Positions 46,251-58,708 of a stretch of DNA of 64,000 bases are shown here, one piece after another. A model generated the notes under the pieces. It saw only the letters and a list, made by a program, of their open reading frames with translations. It ran no database searches and was not told the origin of the DNA. Position 1 is the stretch's first letter. Each line of letters begins with the position of its first letter. The position numbers and the translations under genes are program-made. The stretch is from Eutypella sp. D-1 (Eukaryota > Ascomycota > Sordariomycetes > Xylariales > Diatrypaceae), in NCBI GenBank assembly GCA_023313575.1, contig JAJTTP010000002.1, forward strand, positions 3,038,001-3,102,000, given 5' to 3'.

Positions 46251-49200
46251 CCGTTATTGTTTATATTTATTTTCGATATATTTAAAATAATAATTATATT
46301 AATATAATACCGAAATAACGGCCGGTTTTATAATAATAAATATTAAAATACGTTATAATAAAGAATATACGCCGTTTTAATTTAATATCGGAAATACCGC
46401 TTATTTAAAATTATATAAAAGTTATTGTTTTTTAAAATATTTATTATAAAAATAATTTTAATAACGTATCGGGTTATTAACCGTTATCCGAAAAGTTAAT
46501 AAATAAATTTATTAATTAAACTTAAAGCAAATTGTTGTTAAAAATAATAATAAAAAATAAGTATTTTATAAAATTAAAAAAGTTTTTATTAAATAATTAA
46601 ATTAATAAAGGTATTTAATTCGGTAAAAATATTAAAACGTTTAATATAATTAATAATTCTTTAAATAGCTTTTTATTTAAAATATATTTAAATTATTAAA
46701 TCGATATAATATTTATTATAAAATAATAAAATAAAAATTAATTCTATTTCGGTTATAATATAAATATCTTTTTAAATTATAATAAAGAATATATCCGATA
46801 AATAAAGATTAATAAACGTTATACCGTTATTAAATATTAAAATTTATATCTTTATAAAAAACCGCCTTATAATAAATATAAATATTTAAAATAATTATAT
46901 AATAAATAAAAGCTGGTCCGAAAAACAGTTATAAATATTTCGGTATATTACGTAATTTTTTAATTAACTTTTTATTTATATAGTTTTTTTTAATACTTTC
47001 TTTTTAAACTTTTCTTTTAATAAATACTTTCTTCTTATAAATATTATTATTTTTATTATTTATTTAATCTTTTTATCGTTTTTATTACCGATACCGTTAT
47101 TTTTATTATTTAAAATATTTTATTTATTAACCGACAATATTGTATTATTAATATTATTATTCTTTATTTTTTAAATATTATAACGATAATATTATAATAA
47201 AATTAAATTACCGAAAATAATACACATTTAATTATGAATTTTAATTATAACGGAAATAGTTTTATTTTTAAATCTAAATAATAAAAATTATAAATATTAA
47301 CGTTTACGGATTTATTAAATATAAATAAGAAGTTTAAATATTATAAACAAATTTAAAATAATAAAATAAAGTTTTAAAATTTTATTTTAATATAAAACTT
47401 TTAATACCGGTTATTCGAAAAAGTTTTACTTTTTATAAATATTAATTTATAAGTTTTAATTAATGTCGTTTAAAAGTTTAACCGATAATTTAATCTTTTA
47501 ATACTTTTTTTAAAAAGATATTTTAAAATTTATCGAAATTATTATTAAAAAAGCTTTTAGAATATATAAACGGATAGTTTTATAATTATAAACGATATCC
47601 CGGACCGGGAATATTTAAAACCTTTTCATTTATAAAAAGAAAATTAAAAGTTAATTAATATTTAATTATTAAAATTATTAACCCGTTTAAATTAAACGGG
47701 CTTTAAATATTTTATTATACCGGCGATATAAAGAAATATCCCCGTTTATTATCGGGTATAAACGGATATTACAAATTTCTTTTATAAATCGGCCGTTCTT
47801 TTTTATAAAACGTTATTTTAATAACGATTTTAAAAACCGTAAAAGTTATACGATTTAATTTAAAAATGGAAAAACTTTAAAGCTTCGGATATACGAAGTT
47901 TATAATTAATATTATTAAAGTAATTTATTTAAATAAATATTAAAAATATTAAAAACCGTTAATAATAAATATATATTAATTCTTTATAAAGATAAAATAA
48001 ATAATATAATTAACGGTTTATAATTATTTTAAAAATAATATAAATAATTACCTTATTAAATAACGTAATTTAATTTTTTATTAATAAAAGGATTATTACT
48101 AAAACGGAATTTTAAATATTTTATAACGATATTTTTAATTATTTAATTATTTAACCGATTATAAATATAACCGTTTAACCGGTTTTAATAAACCCGGTAA
48201 CGTTATTAACTGTTAATACAATTATTTAACCGGCTTTAATAAACTTAATAATATCGATATCTGTTAACCCGGCCGTATTAACGGTTAACCTTTTTATACC
48301 GACGGCCGATCTTTTAATATCGATAACTATTAATTTAACGGTTACGTAACCGTTATTTATAAATTAAATAATAATATTAAAAGCTATATTATTATTATAT
48401 AATTTACCGATTTTATTAAAAATAATAAATTATACGCAATTATTAATTTTAATTTTAATAAAATAAAAAGTAATAATAAAACCGTTTTTAATACTTCTTT
48501 TAATAAAATTACCGATTAATTTAATATTATTAAATATTTAAAAAAATAAAATAACCGTTTCATTAACGCTTTTAATAGCTTTATTTAATATATTAATATT
48601 TATAATACGCTACGGTAATAAATATTTAAAAATAATGTTAATATATTATAATAAATAATTATTTTTATAATATTTATTATTTTAATAATATTTATAATGT
48701 TTTTTATAAACTTTATTTTAAATATATTATTATATACCTTTTTTATAAGCTTTATTCCGAAAGTATTTATTTTAAACTTTATTATCCCGGCCACCCCGGG
48801 CTTTTTTTAAATAACGTTAATAAATAATAATAATAATAATATTTATTTCGCCCCGGGGAATAAACCGCCGGAAATATATTTTTTACCGAAAACCTTTTTA
48901 ATTATTATTATACCCGGTTTTAACTCGGTTTCTTTTACTATTAGTAATAATAATATCGATAATAATATTTTAACATTAACGTTTATTAAAAAATATAAAC
49001 AAAAGCAATACCGATTAACGGCTTATAATAATTAACGGTTTAATTTTAATACTTTTATACTTAGCGTTATATTATAAATAAAAGAAATAAAACAGTTATT
49101 ACTTATACCACGTTTTATTTATATTATAAAAAATTAAGTTAAAATTAACAATAAATTATTATTTTTTAATAATTAATTAAATAATATTATAAATAATTAT

Positions 49201-49667
49201 AATAATTACGATAATAATTAAAAGCTATTTTTTTATTACGTATTTAATTTTATCGCATTATTTTATATTTAATCGCTTTATAAACTATTATAATATTAAT
49301 TAACGATTATAATAATAATAACTTTTTTAATTTTTATTTTCTTTTATTTAATTACCTGGTAAATAATTTTAATTTTAATTAATAATTAAATATAAACGCG
49401 TTTTATTAAATAAGTAGTAAATTACGATCTTTTCTTTACTTTATTAAACGTTTTCGTTAAAAATAAACGTTTGCTTTTTAATAATAACGTTTATTTCTTT
49501 TGTTTTAATTTATTCTTTCGGGTTTTACTTTTACGTATATATTTTTATATATTTTTCTTTCTTTTTATTAACGGTTTTATTTATTATTTATTTAATTACG
49601 GGCCGTAATTATTTTTGTCCCGGTTTAAGGTAATTATTATAAATATTTTATATTCATAACATTATCG
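46251..49667. other. AT-rich, RIP-like desert
   Basis: No gene or motif confidently recognised. The sequence is saturated with A and T and has stops in every frame. It may contain the end of Element III and other decayed repeats. Confidence 0.45.
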
Positions 49668-51313
49668 TAAATGGTAAAATATTATTTATTTCCGTTATAA
49701 ATCTTCTTATAAAGCGTTTATTTATACCGCTTTTCGGGTTTTTTTAAATTAAACTATTATAATAATTAAAACAACTTTTTATATAATAGGTATTATATTA
49801 AATAAACTTATTTTAAACCTTAATATATTAAAAGCTTTTATAAATAATTACCTTTATTAATATATATTAATAATTAAAACAGTACTTAATTATAACCGAT
49901 AAAAATACTTACTTATTTAATTATAATATTATAATATTATAAAAAAATAACGGCTTTAGGAATTAAATAAGAAATTCGGAAATTATTATAAATCCCCGAA
50001 ATAATACGATTAAAACTATTAATAATTACGTTAATAATTAACGTTAATAAAATTTTAAAAATTTTAAATAATAAGAATAAAATTAAACTATAACCGCCGG
50101 TAACGCCGGCGTTTATAATATCGACGGTACCGTTAACGGTAACGGTAATAATACCGATTAAAAAATACTTTTATTAATTTTTAACGGATTAGTACGCGGT
50201 ATTAATAATAATATTACATATTCTTTAAACGGTATAATTAATTTATACCGTCCGGTAATTATTAATAAAATAAATAATAAATTAAATTACCGCATTTAAA
50301 TTATTTAATTTTTTACGATATTAAAAAAATAAATCTCACGGTTTAATAATATTAAGCTTATAAATAAAATATAATTATTAATTTATTTTAATTTAATTTA
50401 AATAAATAAAACCGTATTCTTTAAATTTAAAAAAGTTAAAAATCGTTTAATTTATATGATAATATTATATTATTTATAACTTAATAAAATAACGTTAAAG
50501 ATTATATTATATATTTAAATATTTAATAAATATTATATATTACAAAATACCGTTATAATCTTTATTACGATTTTATTTTTTTAAAATAAATTATAATTAA
50601 AGATTTTAACGTATATATACAAAGCGTTTGAATAAATACCGTTTATTAATTATAATATTTCTTTATTTAATATTTAATTACCGTTTTACGATTAAATAAA
50701 TACGTAAATAACGGCTTATTTTATCGATAAAATTATATTACGTATTTTATAATTAAATACTAAAATTTTAAATAAAGAATTTATAAAATTTTAAAAATTA
50801 CGGTTTAATTATACGGTATAAATACGTTATTTTATAATTTATAAATAACCGAAATAATAATAATATTACCAGGCGTAATATAATTAATATAATTTTTATA
50901 ACCGAATATAAAATTATAATTTCCGATTTTAAAATTAATAATTAAATTATAATAAAAAGGTTATTAATTTAAAAAGTACAGATAAAAATATAATTATTTT
51001 ATAATAATCGTAAATTAATAAATTAAAAAGTTATATTTAAAAACACTTTTTATTATAACGCCGGTAATAAAATTATTAACTAAATTATAAAAATAAATTT
51101 AATAACATTAAGCGTAAAATCTTTTTTATTACTGATAATAAAAAAAATTAATATAACCCGGTAAAGAAAATTAAAAGACATAACGATTTTAATTATATAA
51201 TAATTACGGAAAAAAAAGCCTTAATTAAAAAAACTATATTTATTTAATAATAAAGTTATTATAAGGTTTAATAAAGTAATAAAATAAAAAATGTATTAAA
51301 AAAAGTCTGTAAA

Positions 51314-51397
51314 TTATAAGTAAAAGGCTTTTAAAATTAAAAGCCTTTTAACACTTATTAAATAAGAACCAGCCCGCTGCCGGCTGGCAGCGGCCGG
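51314..51397. repeat. Two adjacent perfect hairpins, one AT-rich and one GC-rich
   Basis: AAAAGGCTTTT (51322-51332) pairs with AAAAGCCTTTT (51339-51349). Then CCGCTGCC (51374-51381) pairs with GGCAGCGG (51386-51393) around a 4-nt loop. The second is a G+C islet inside AT-rich DNA. No gene is attached. Confidence 0.7.
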
Positions 51398-52149
51398 TAA
51401 GTTATATTAACTTATTTATATTAAATATAATGCTTTATTTATATACTTACGTATTTATATATTTATTATTTAAGCAGCCTTTTTTAAAAACTATATTATT
51501 TAATTAATATAAGCGTTAATAAAAAGTTATTGCCGTATCGTAATAAATTTATTCGAAAAAACTATAACGATAATTATAATTTATTTATTATAAAGATTTA
51601 TATAAAGAAAAAACAATAACGGTTTTTTTCGATTATAATTATATTTTTTATTATATAAATAAACTTTTAACAAAGTTATAACTATAATATACGTAAACAA
51701 AACCGTTAATAATAACAGGTATCGGTAATAATAAGTTTTATAATTAATATAAATAATAACTTAATAAAGTTATTTAACGGAACGGTAAAAATTATCTTTA
51801 ATAATATATTTCCCGGTGATTTAACTTTTTTAAAAAGAATACTTTTTATAAATTTAATATTAAATATATAATTTTCGATAAAAAAGGTACGTAATTTTCC
51901 GTAACTTTAATAATTAACCGGTTTTTCGATTAAAGATTATTTAAATAAAAGAAACGTTTATTAAGGTTTAATCAAAATATATAATTAAATAAAATAAATA
52001 TATATTTATTAATATTTTAAAAATATTATATAAATAAAATAATAAGTATAAAATAATATATTAATACAGGCGATTAGAAACCGATTAAATTATTATTACG
52101 CCTTTAGACGTTTAATTAAATATAAAGCTTTAAATATTCTTAACGTTAT

Positions 52150-52700
52150 TAATATTTAAAAAACTTTTAAAAATAATTTAACTGTTTTATTACAATTTTA
52201 AAAAATTAAATAAAAAGATTATAAAACATATTTATTTATTATTTAACGCCAGAAATAAGATTTAATAAGTTACGGGTTATAAATAATATATTTTTAAACA
52301 TTTAAAGAAATAAGTTTTAATATATTGGAATTTATAAATTTAATAAACAAAAAACGGTATTTATAACTTTATTTAATATTTTCGAATAAATAATGATATT
52401 TTTTAAATTTTATAACGCCCCGGTAACCTTTTAAGCTTTTATAAAAAGGATTTTAAAATTATTACGTAAATATATTATAAAACTATTAAATAATATCGTA
52501 ATTTAAAATACTATAAAGCTTTATTTTTATAAACGTATTATAATAATAATAAAATATTTTTTTATTTATAAAATAATTATTAACGTTTTTAAAATAAAGC
52601 TTTTTACAAAAAAAGAAATATTTTTAAATTTTATTATATTAAAAAATAATATTAAAATTAACTTAATTAAAATAATTATTATTTATAACTGGTTAATATT
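52150..52700 (+). pseudogene. Element IV reverse transcriptase relic
   Basis: The frame reads KTVFITLFNIFE, stop, IMIFFKFYNAPVTF near 52355-52435 (gypsy TAFxTPFGxFEW, MPFGLxNAPATF). Then near 52610-52690 comes KKEIFLNFIILKNNIKINLIKI followed by YNW, matching the FLGFIVSxxGI, DPxKI, W block. Stops replace Trp and Gln codons. Confidence 0.8.
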
Positions 52701-54063
52701 AAAAATTATTATAAAACTAAAAATATATATTAACGCCGCCGGTTATTTATATTATTTAATAAATAATTATTTAAAAATAATAAAATTATTATATTATTAA
52801 ATAAAATAAAATAAATATCATCAATAATCCGTAATCTGTTTATTAATACCCCGGTATTAAAAAAGTTCGATTAAAAATTATTTAATATTATAAAATCGGA
52901 TATTAATTAAAGTTTTATTAAAATAATATTATTATAATTATATTTACGTAATAATAATATTCAAACTTATTTTTATTTTATTATGTATTTTTTTAAAAAA
53001 GTTAATAAATATATAATTATAATATTTTACGTAAAAAGAAAACTTTTTATTATTATATAAACGTTATAATATTAACGTTATTAAGTTAAAAATAATAAAA
53101 TTACGGTAATAATAAATAATAAATCATTAAAAATATTTAATATTAATATAAATTAATTAATAAAAACTTTATAACTTTTAAATATTATTAAATATTGTAA
53201 TATTTAAATAATTTATCGGGCCGGTAAAATTAATATTTTAATAGATTATTTATCGGGTTTATTTAACGATTTTAATAATCCCGATTTTAACCCCGATCTC
53301 GATTTTAAATTTTATAATAAATTTATAATATTTATTACCGATTTTAATAACCGATAAAATATATCCGGATTATTTAATAACATATCCGGACAATTTACCG
53401 ATATATCCGGAAGATCTATTACTATATCCGGAACCGAAACGTTCCGGAAGTCCCGGTAAAACCGGGCGGTTATTAACGCGGTACGGGATCGGTTTATTAT
53501 TAATATAATAAAATTAAATTAAATAATTTTATAAATAATCTTTACATATTTATAAACCGGTTTATTTTTATTAATTAATATATAGAAATAATAAATAAAT
53601 AAAGATTTTATAATTTATTAAAATAAATTATATTAAATAATTTAATAAAAAAAGGTACCCGGTAATTTATTAATTAAAATAAAAAAGCCTTATTATAATT
53701 AAAATTATATTACCGTTAATATAATATTATATAATATATTATAAAGATTTTAATATTTAAAAGCTACTTTAATAATTTAATAAATTATTATTAAATACTG
53801 GAGTTATTAATTAATAAAAAAATTAAGTTTAATATTATTAATTTAATAAACGGTTAATAATATTTTATTCGATAAAACGGTAATATTAATTATTATTAAA
53901 TATATTACCGGTTAAATTAAAAAGAAATCGTAATTAATATTATTCTTTTTATATATTAACGAAACTTTTAATTATTTATAAAAGTAAATTTATAATAATA
54001 TACGTTATACAGTTTTACGGTTAAATTTATAACTGTAATATATTTACGCGGTAACGGTAAAAT

Positions 54064-54476
54064 TGTTATGGCCTGACTAGGCCAAGTGGGGGCTGGTAAC
54101 CCTATTTGTTAACGGTACTGCCGGAAAAATAAAGACGTAAGCCAGCCATATTTAATAAGCTATAAAAAAAGCTATATATAAATCCGTTATAATTTATAAA
54201 TTTAAAGGTATTAGTTGGATCCGTTACGATTTAAGGATTTAATATAACTATATATTTTAATATTAGGAATAAAGGATATAAATAGTATATAGTTACGTTT
54301 ATTACTTTTTTTTTAAATAGTTTTTAAGCTTACTAGTTTATAATATAATTTGGTTATTTAAAGTATTTTTTTTTTGTTATTATTAAACGTGACTATTTAT
54401 TGCTTAAAACCTTAGCACTTTTATTAATATAAACCCCTCGATTGGACTAATAGTTAGGAATAGACCAGCTGTTATA
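54064..54476 (+). repeat. Solo LTR, diverged subfamily of the Element II LTR
   Basis: 413 bp from TGTTATGGCCTGACTAGGCC to CCAGCTGTTATA with duplication AAAAT on both sides. Less AT-shifted at its 5' end than neighbouring copies. Confidence 0.9.
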
Positions 54477-55466
54477 AAAATTAAAAACGTTAATAACGAT
54501 ATTAAAAAAAAATAATATATAAAAATTAAATTAATATAATACTATTATAATTTATAATAAAAGTTTTAAATTTAAAAATTATAATAATTACTTTTTAATA
54601 TTTAATATTTAACCGTTATAAAAATTACCGTTATATAATTTTTGTATTTAAAAAATAACCGAAAAAAAGACCTTATTAGTAAAACAATTAATAAAATAAT
54701 ATAAAACCTTATTAATTTATAATTATTTTAACAGTTTAAAAATATTATAAACCCGTATTTAAACGTATTTATAAAAAAGAATTAATATGCATTTATATGC
54801 CAGGCGATTAAATATTATAAATCTGAAATGAAAATTATATTACGATAATCTATAAACAATATTAAGTTATTATAATAATAATATATATTATATACGTAGT
54901 TTTATCGATATTAAATTATTTAATAAACATAATAAAATTAGTTTTTTCCCGGTTTATATTAATAATAATTACCCGGTATATAATTTTTAATATATTAATT
55001 AAAAACTTTTTAATTAAAATTATTACGTTTATAATAATAATTACGATAACTTTATTTTTATACGTTTATTTAAAACTTTAAAAAATTAAAAAACTTTAAT
55101 TAAAAAGAATAATATAATATTTTATTAACGTTAAAAGCTTTACCGTTTTATTCCGCTGTTAATAGAATTAATAAAATTATTATAATATTATATAAATAAC
55201 GTAACGGTACCGTATTAAATAAATTTATTTTAAATTTTAATATATTAAAAATCCTTATAAATATTTAATGCTTATTATTATAATATAACCACTTAATATC
55301 TTAAGATCTCATTATTAAACATATTTAAAAAGCTATATTATTAAGCCGTTATTAAAAAACCCCTATTTATATAAGACGAAACAATTTAACTTCTTTACCC
55401 CCTTTTCTTTTTAACGTCTCGTTCTTTTTTAAGCCCGTTTTTTCTAATTACGATTCGATAACGTAA

Positions 55467-55580
55467 GGCTACCTTTACCGGTAACATAATAGCCTTTATG
55501 TTATACTGGTTATAGCTATTAAAGTAGTTATTAACTATTAAAATAGCTATTAAAATAATTATTAAAATAATTAACGGCAT
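55467..55580 (-). repeat. Inverted partner of 38970-39066 with satellite remnants
   Basis: The reverse complement aligns with about 38970-39066: TTTAATAATTAT-type 12-bp units, then a shared AGGCTATTATGTTACCGGTAA-like stretch (one or two differences). This makes a second, inner pair of inverted repeats within the 20.4-kb block. Confidence 0.7.
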
Positions 55581-55829
55581 AATTAATAAGATATTATATT
55601 ACATATACTACGCTTATAAACGGTTTAACACTTATTACTTATATAATATAATAATTATTAAAGTTACCGAAATATAAAAAAGTTTTTAAGTTTATATATA
55701 TATTTTATAAATATAATAATCGTTAAAATAATAAGAATATATTAATATTTATTTATATTATTTAATATACTTATAATAATTACTATAATCTTTATATTAA
55801 TTAATAATGCCGTAATTAATATCGTAAGT

Positions 55830-56640
55830 AAAAACATTATTATTATTACCTTATAAAAGCTTTACCTTTATAAATAATTAAGAAAATTAAAAATAAGCTA
55901 TTATTACGTTAAATATATAAATATAAAGATTTAATACTTTTATACCGGTTATTTTATTTATATAAAAATATTTAAAAGTATTATTATATAATTATTTAAA
56001 ATATAACTTACGGTTAATTTAATTATATATATATATAAGCCTTTTAAATTACCTTTTTTAATTATTACATTATATAATAAAGGTAATAATGTTTATTATT
56101 ACATATAATAAAGTAATCTTTTATTATAAAACAGGCGTTTATTTTAATAAATAATTAAAAAAAATAAAAATAGCTTATTATTATTTTAAATATATAAATA
56201 TAATAATTTAATATTTTTATACCAGTTATTCTATTTATATAAAAGTATTTAAAGGTATTATTATATAATTATTTAAAATATAATTTATAATTATTTTAAT
56301 TATATGTATTTACAAGCATTTTAAATTACCTTTTTTAATTATTATATTATATAATAAGGTTAATAATGCCTATTATTATACGTAATTAAATAATTTGTCG
56401 TTATAAAATAGGTGTTTATTTTAATAAATAATTAACAAAAATTAAAAATAAATTATTATTATTTTAAATATATATGTATAAAAATTTAATACATTTATAC
56501 GGGTTATTTTAATTATATAAAAGTATTTTAAAATATTACGATATAATTATTTAATATATTAATAACGATTATTTTAATTATATATATTTATAAACCTTTT
56601 TAAATTATAGATTTTAATTATTATATAATAAAGGTTTATT
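55830..56640. repeat. 277-bp tandem repeat, about 2.8 copies
   Basis: The word TAAATAATTA recurs at 55871, 56148 and 56425, an exact 277-bp spacing. Long flanking segments (TTTATATAAAAGTATTT, TATATAATTATTTAA, ATTATATTATATAATAA) repeat at the same spacing. Copies differ mainly by AT-type substitutions. No coding capacity is seen. Confidence 0.88.
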
Positions 56641-56929
56641 TATTAACGTACTTTAAGCTTATTTAAAATTTAAAAAAAAAATTAACTTTTTTAAAAAGGT
56701 TATACCGTTATATAAGCTAATATTTTAATTTAACTTTTAACGGTTAAAATAATAAGCGGAAACTTAAATTTAATTACGATAATAATACGTCCGTTAATAA
56801 CGCGTTAAGTAATAACTAAATATAATTAAACCGGACCGTTAAAATATATAACGGGCCGATATAATAATTTATAATTATAAATAAATATAACGGTTTAATA
56901 ATAATAATAAATAATATTAACGCTTTATA

Positions 56930-57101
56930 TTAACCGTATATAATTAAAACCCGTATACGGAGCATATATTATTTATTAAATTACTTTTTTATTTAAAACA
57001 TATAAGTCCGAAAGTTGTAAAAAATTTTAGTAAAAAAAAAAAATCGATATAATAACCTTTTGTTTCACTCCGGTACTTCGTACCTCCATAAAACGAGGGC
57101 A
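56930..57101 (-). repeat. Right inverted terminal repeat of the 20.4-kb block
   Basis: The reverse complement starts TGCCCTCGTTTTATGGAGG and follows the left arm through ATAATATATGCT. It carries a few insertions relative to the left arm. Confidence 0.85.
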
Positions 57102-57321
57102 TTATATAGGCAAATATGAATCTTCAATAATCCCGCTAGAACCGGATGCGTGCTACGGTCCGGTGAAGACGACCGGAGCAGCGGAAGTCCGAGCGCCACT
57201 CGCTATTGACTTCTGTTATCAGCGGCCATTTCGTCGCCCACTTTGCCATGCTGACACAATGCCTTATTAGGCCTTACTGCTTGGTCCGGTAGCTCAAACT
57301 TCGGCGTTCGGCGCGGACGAC

Positions 57322-57329
57322 TATAAAAA
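57322..57329 (+). promoter_or_regulatory. TATA-like box upstream of the NmrA-like gene
   Basis: TATAAAAA about 100 bp before the start codon at 57430, a plausible core promoter position. It lies 220 bp after the edge of the AT-rich block. Function is inferred. Confidence 0.4.
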
Positions 57330-57429
57330 TGAAACACAAGTCTCGAGAAGCAGAGGTTCTGGTCATTGATTTAGCGGATACCTGTTTCTCTGAATAGCCC
57401 CCTTCAGTGTTATATTATCACCTGTCATT

Positions 57430-58356
57430 ATGCTCGTCGTAGTCGCTGGCGCAACTGGACATATTGGCCAAAAGCTGATTGATAGCCTCCACGCTCGGGG
57501 CCATCAAGTGCGCGCCCTTGCACGCAATCGGTCCAAGCTCGACAAAAGTCGCCTTGCTAAGGTCCACGAGTTTATTGGAAGCAAGACGTATCACGACACT
57601 GACGCCCTCGATCGTGCTTGCAAGGGTGCTGACGCAGTTGTTTCTGCTTATGGCCACACACCCGAGCTACAAGTGGACGGCCATCTAGCTTTGTTGCGCG
57701 CCGCGGAGCGAGCTAATATTCGGCGATTTGTCGTTTCGACGTGGAACAATGACTGGAGTCGTGATCCTCTAGGCTTACACGAGCCCTTTGATGGATATCT
57801 CGCCTTCCGCCGCATCGCTGAACTCAGTTCCGCCATCAACCCAATCTATATCTTCACCGGCGTCCTAGCTGACGTCTTTTGGACGGCAATTCCTGAGTTC
57901 TCTTATTTTGATCGCAAGCATAATGGAGTGTGGGACCGTGAGACCGAAACGTTCGGCATCTGGGGAACGGGCGATGAACCGTGGCCGTGGACGACTGTGC
58001 GGGACGCAGCGGAATTCACGGCGGCCATCGTTGGGAGTGAGGATGCCGAAAAGGGGGGATTCTGGAACACGGTCTCAGGCATTAATTCCCTGAAACAATT
58101 TGCAATAGCCTACGAGAAGGTCACAAACCGCAAGGTTAAGATTGATAGCCTGGGGACCGTGGATGACCTGAGAAAGACTGCATTCGCCGCTCGGGAACAA
58201 AACATTCCCCTTCACTACCACGAGTACTCAGCTTATTTCTACGAACTTTACACTGTTGATGGAACCTGGGAGATGAAAAAGATCGACAACGACAAGCTTG
58301 ATGTGGAGGTGACGCACCTAGAAGACTTTTTGAAGGATACCTTTGCTTCGAAGTAA
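57430..58356 (+). CDS. NmrA-like / isoflavone-reductase-like NAD(P)-binding protein
   Basis: 308 residues, single exon. The N-terminus MLVVVAGATGHIGQKLIDSL is a Rossmann fold with the GxxGxxG motif as GATGHIG (7-13); R32 in LARNRSKL may favour NADP(H). A segment reading GADAVVSAYGHT, then RFVVSTWNNDWS, fits the NmrA/atypical short-chain dehydrogenase family. The protein is soluble, with no signal peptide. Relatives include isoflavone-reductase-like enzymes of secondary metabolism and redox-sensing regulators such as NmrA; sequence alone does not decide between these. It converges with the Zn2Cys6 regulator, whose coding region ends 352 bp away, so the two may be functionally linked. Composition is normal and no RIP damage is seen. 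Confidence 0.88.
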   Translation: MLVVVAGATGHIGQKLIDSLHARGHQVRALARNRSKLDKSRLAKVHEFIGSKTYHDTDALDRACKGADAVVSAYGHTPELQVDGHLALLRAAERANIRRFVVSTWNNDWSRDPLGLHEPFDGYLAFRRIAELSSAINPIYIFTGVLADVFWTAIPEFSYFDRKHNGVWDRETETFGIWGTGDEPWPWTTVRDAAEFTAAIVGSEDAEKGGFWNTVSGINSLKQFAIAYEKVTNRKVKIDSLGTVDDLRKTAFAAREQNIPLHYHEYSAYFYELYTVDGTWEMKKIDNDKLDVEVTHLEDFLKDTFASK

Positions 58357-58708
58357 TCTGGATAATATTATATCCCACAGCGCTGGTAATCTACCGTTAC
58401 TTGCAAGAATATTGGTGCGCCTTTACTCAGGAATATGTTAATAAGGCTAAACTAACCGTGACAGAAAAGATTATCGCATCACATCTTGGCAGAATCAAGA
58501 GCCCAAGACTACACCAGCTCAAGACATTAACGGCTTTACAAGTTCGGTGCTCTCCCGCACCTTATATAGTTATTATTGGCTTTTTAATCAGGTCAATGAC
58601 TTTGATGATAAGGAACCTGGACAGCATGAAGGAGAGGTCAACAAATGTTCGCACCCCTATCATCATCTCTCAATTCCACCTCGGGAGATGGTAATTAGCT
58701 AATTATTT
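58357..58708. other. Intergenic region between convergent genes
   Basis: Contains the 3' ends of both genes. Positions about 58444-58463 (GGCTAAACTAACCGTGACAG) resemble the terminal repeat of the 33.3-kb TIR element (one mismatch in 19), but no partner end was found. Confidence 0.45.

Larger units (their letters stand above)
49668..55280 (+). mobile_element. Element IV: probable gypsy element, boundaries tentative
   Basis: A repeated segment occurs near 49668-49850 and again near 55119-55280, sharing a run around TATTAAATAAA then TTATTTTAAA; these may be truncated LTRs. Between them, plus-strand reverse transcriptase motifs are readable near 52330-52690. A solo LTR of another family is inserted at 54064. 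Integrase was not identified. The boundaries are inferred only from this repeat and could be wrong. Confidence 0.45.
36680..57101. mobile_element. 20.4-kb AT-rich block bounded by long inverted repeats
   Basis: The left arm (36680 to about 36840) and the reverse complement of the right arm (about 56930-57101) align over about 160 bp. Both begin TGCCC, contain GGTACGAAGTAC, then a T-rich run after ATTATATCGAT, then TATGTTTTAAATAAAAAA and AATAATATATGCT. Flanks are CTA on the left and TTA on the right, compatible with a 3-bp duplication changed by one C-to-T, but this is weak. Inside lie a satellite, gypsy relics, solo LTRs and tandem repeats. It may be one large TIR transposon later filled by insertions, or a repeat-rich block whose edges happen to be inverted copies. 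No transposase was recognised. Confidence 0.6.

Noticed and set aside
36680..57101. Starship-type giant element
   Set aside because: Starships normally lack long TIRs and carry a DUF3435 tyrosine recombinase near one end; neither condition fits what is seen.
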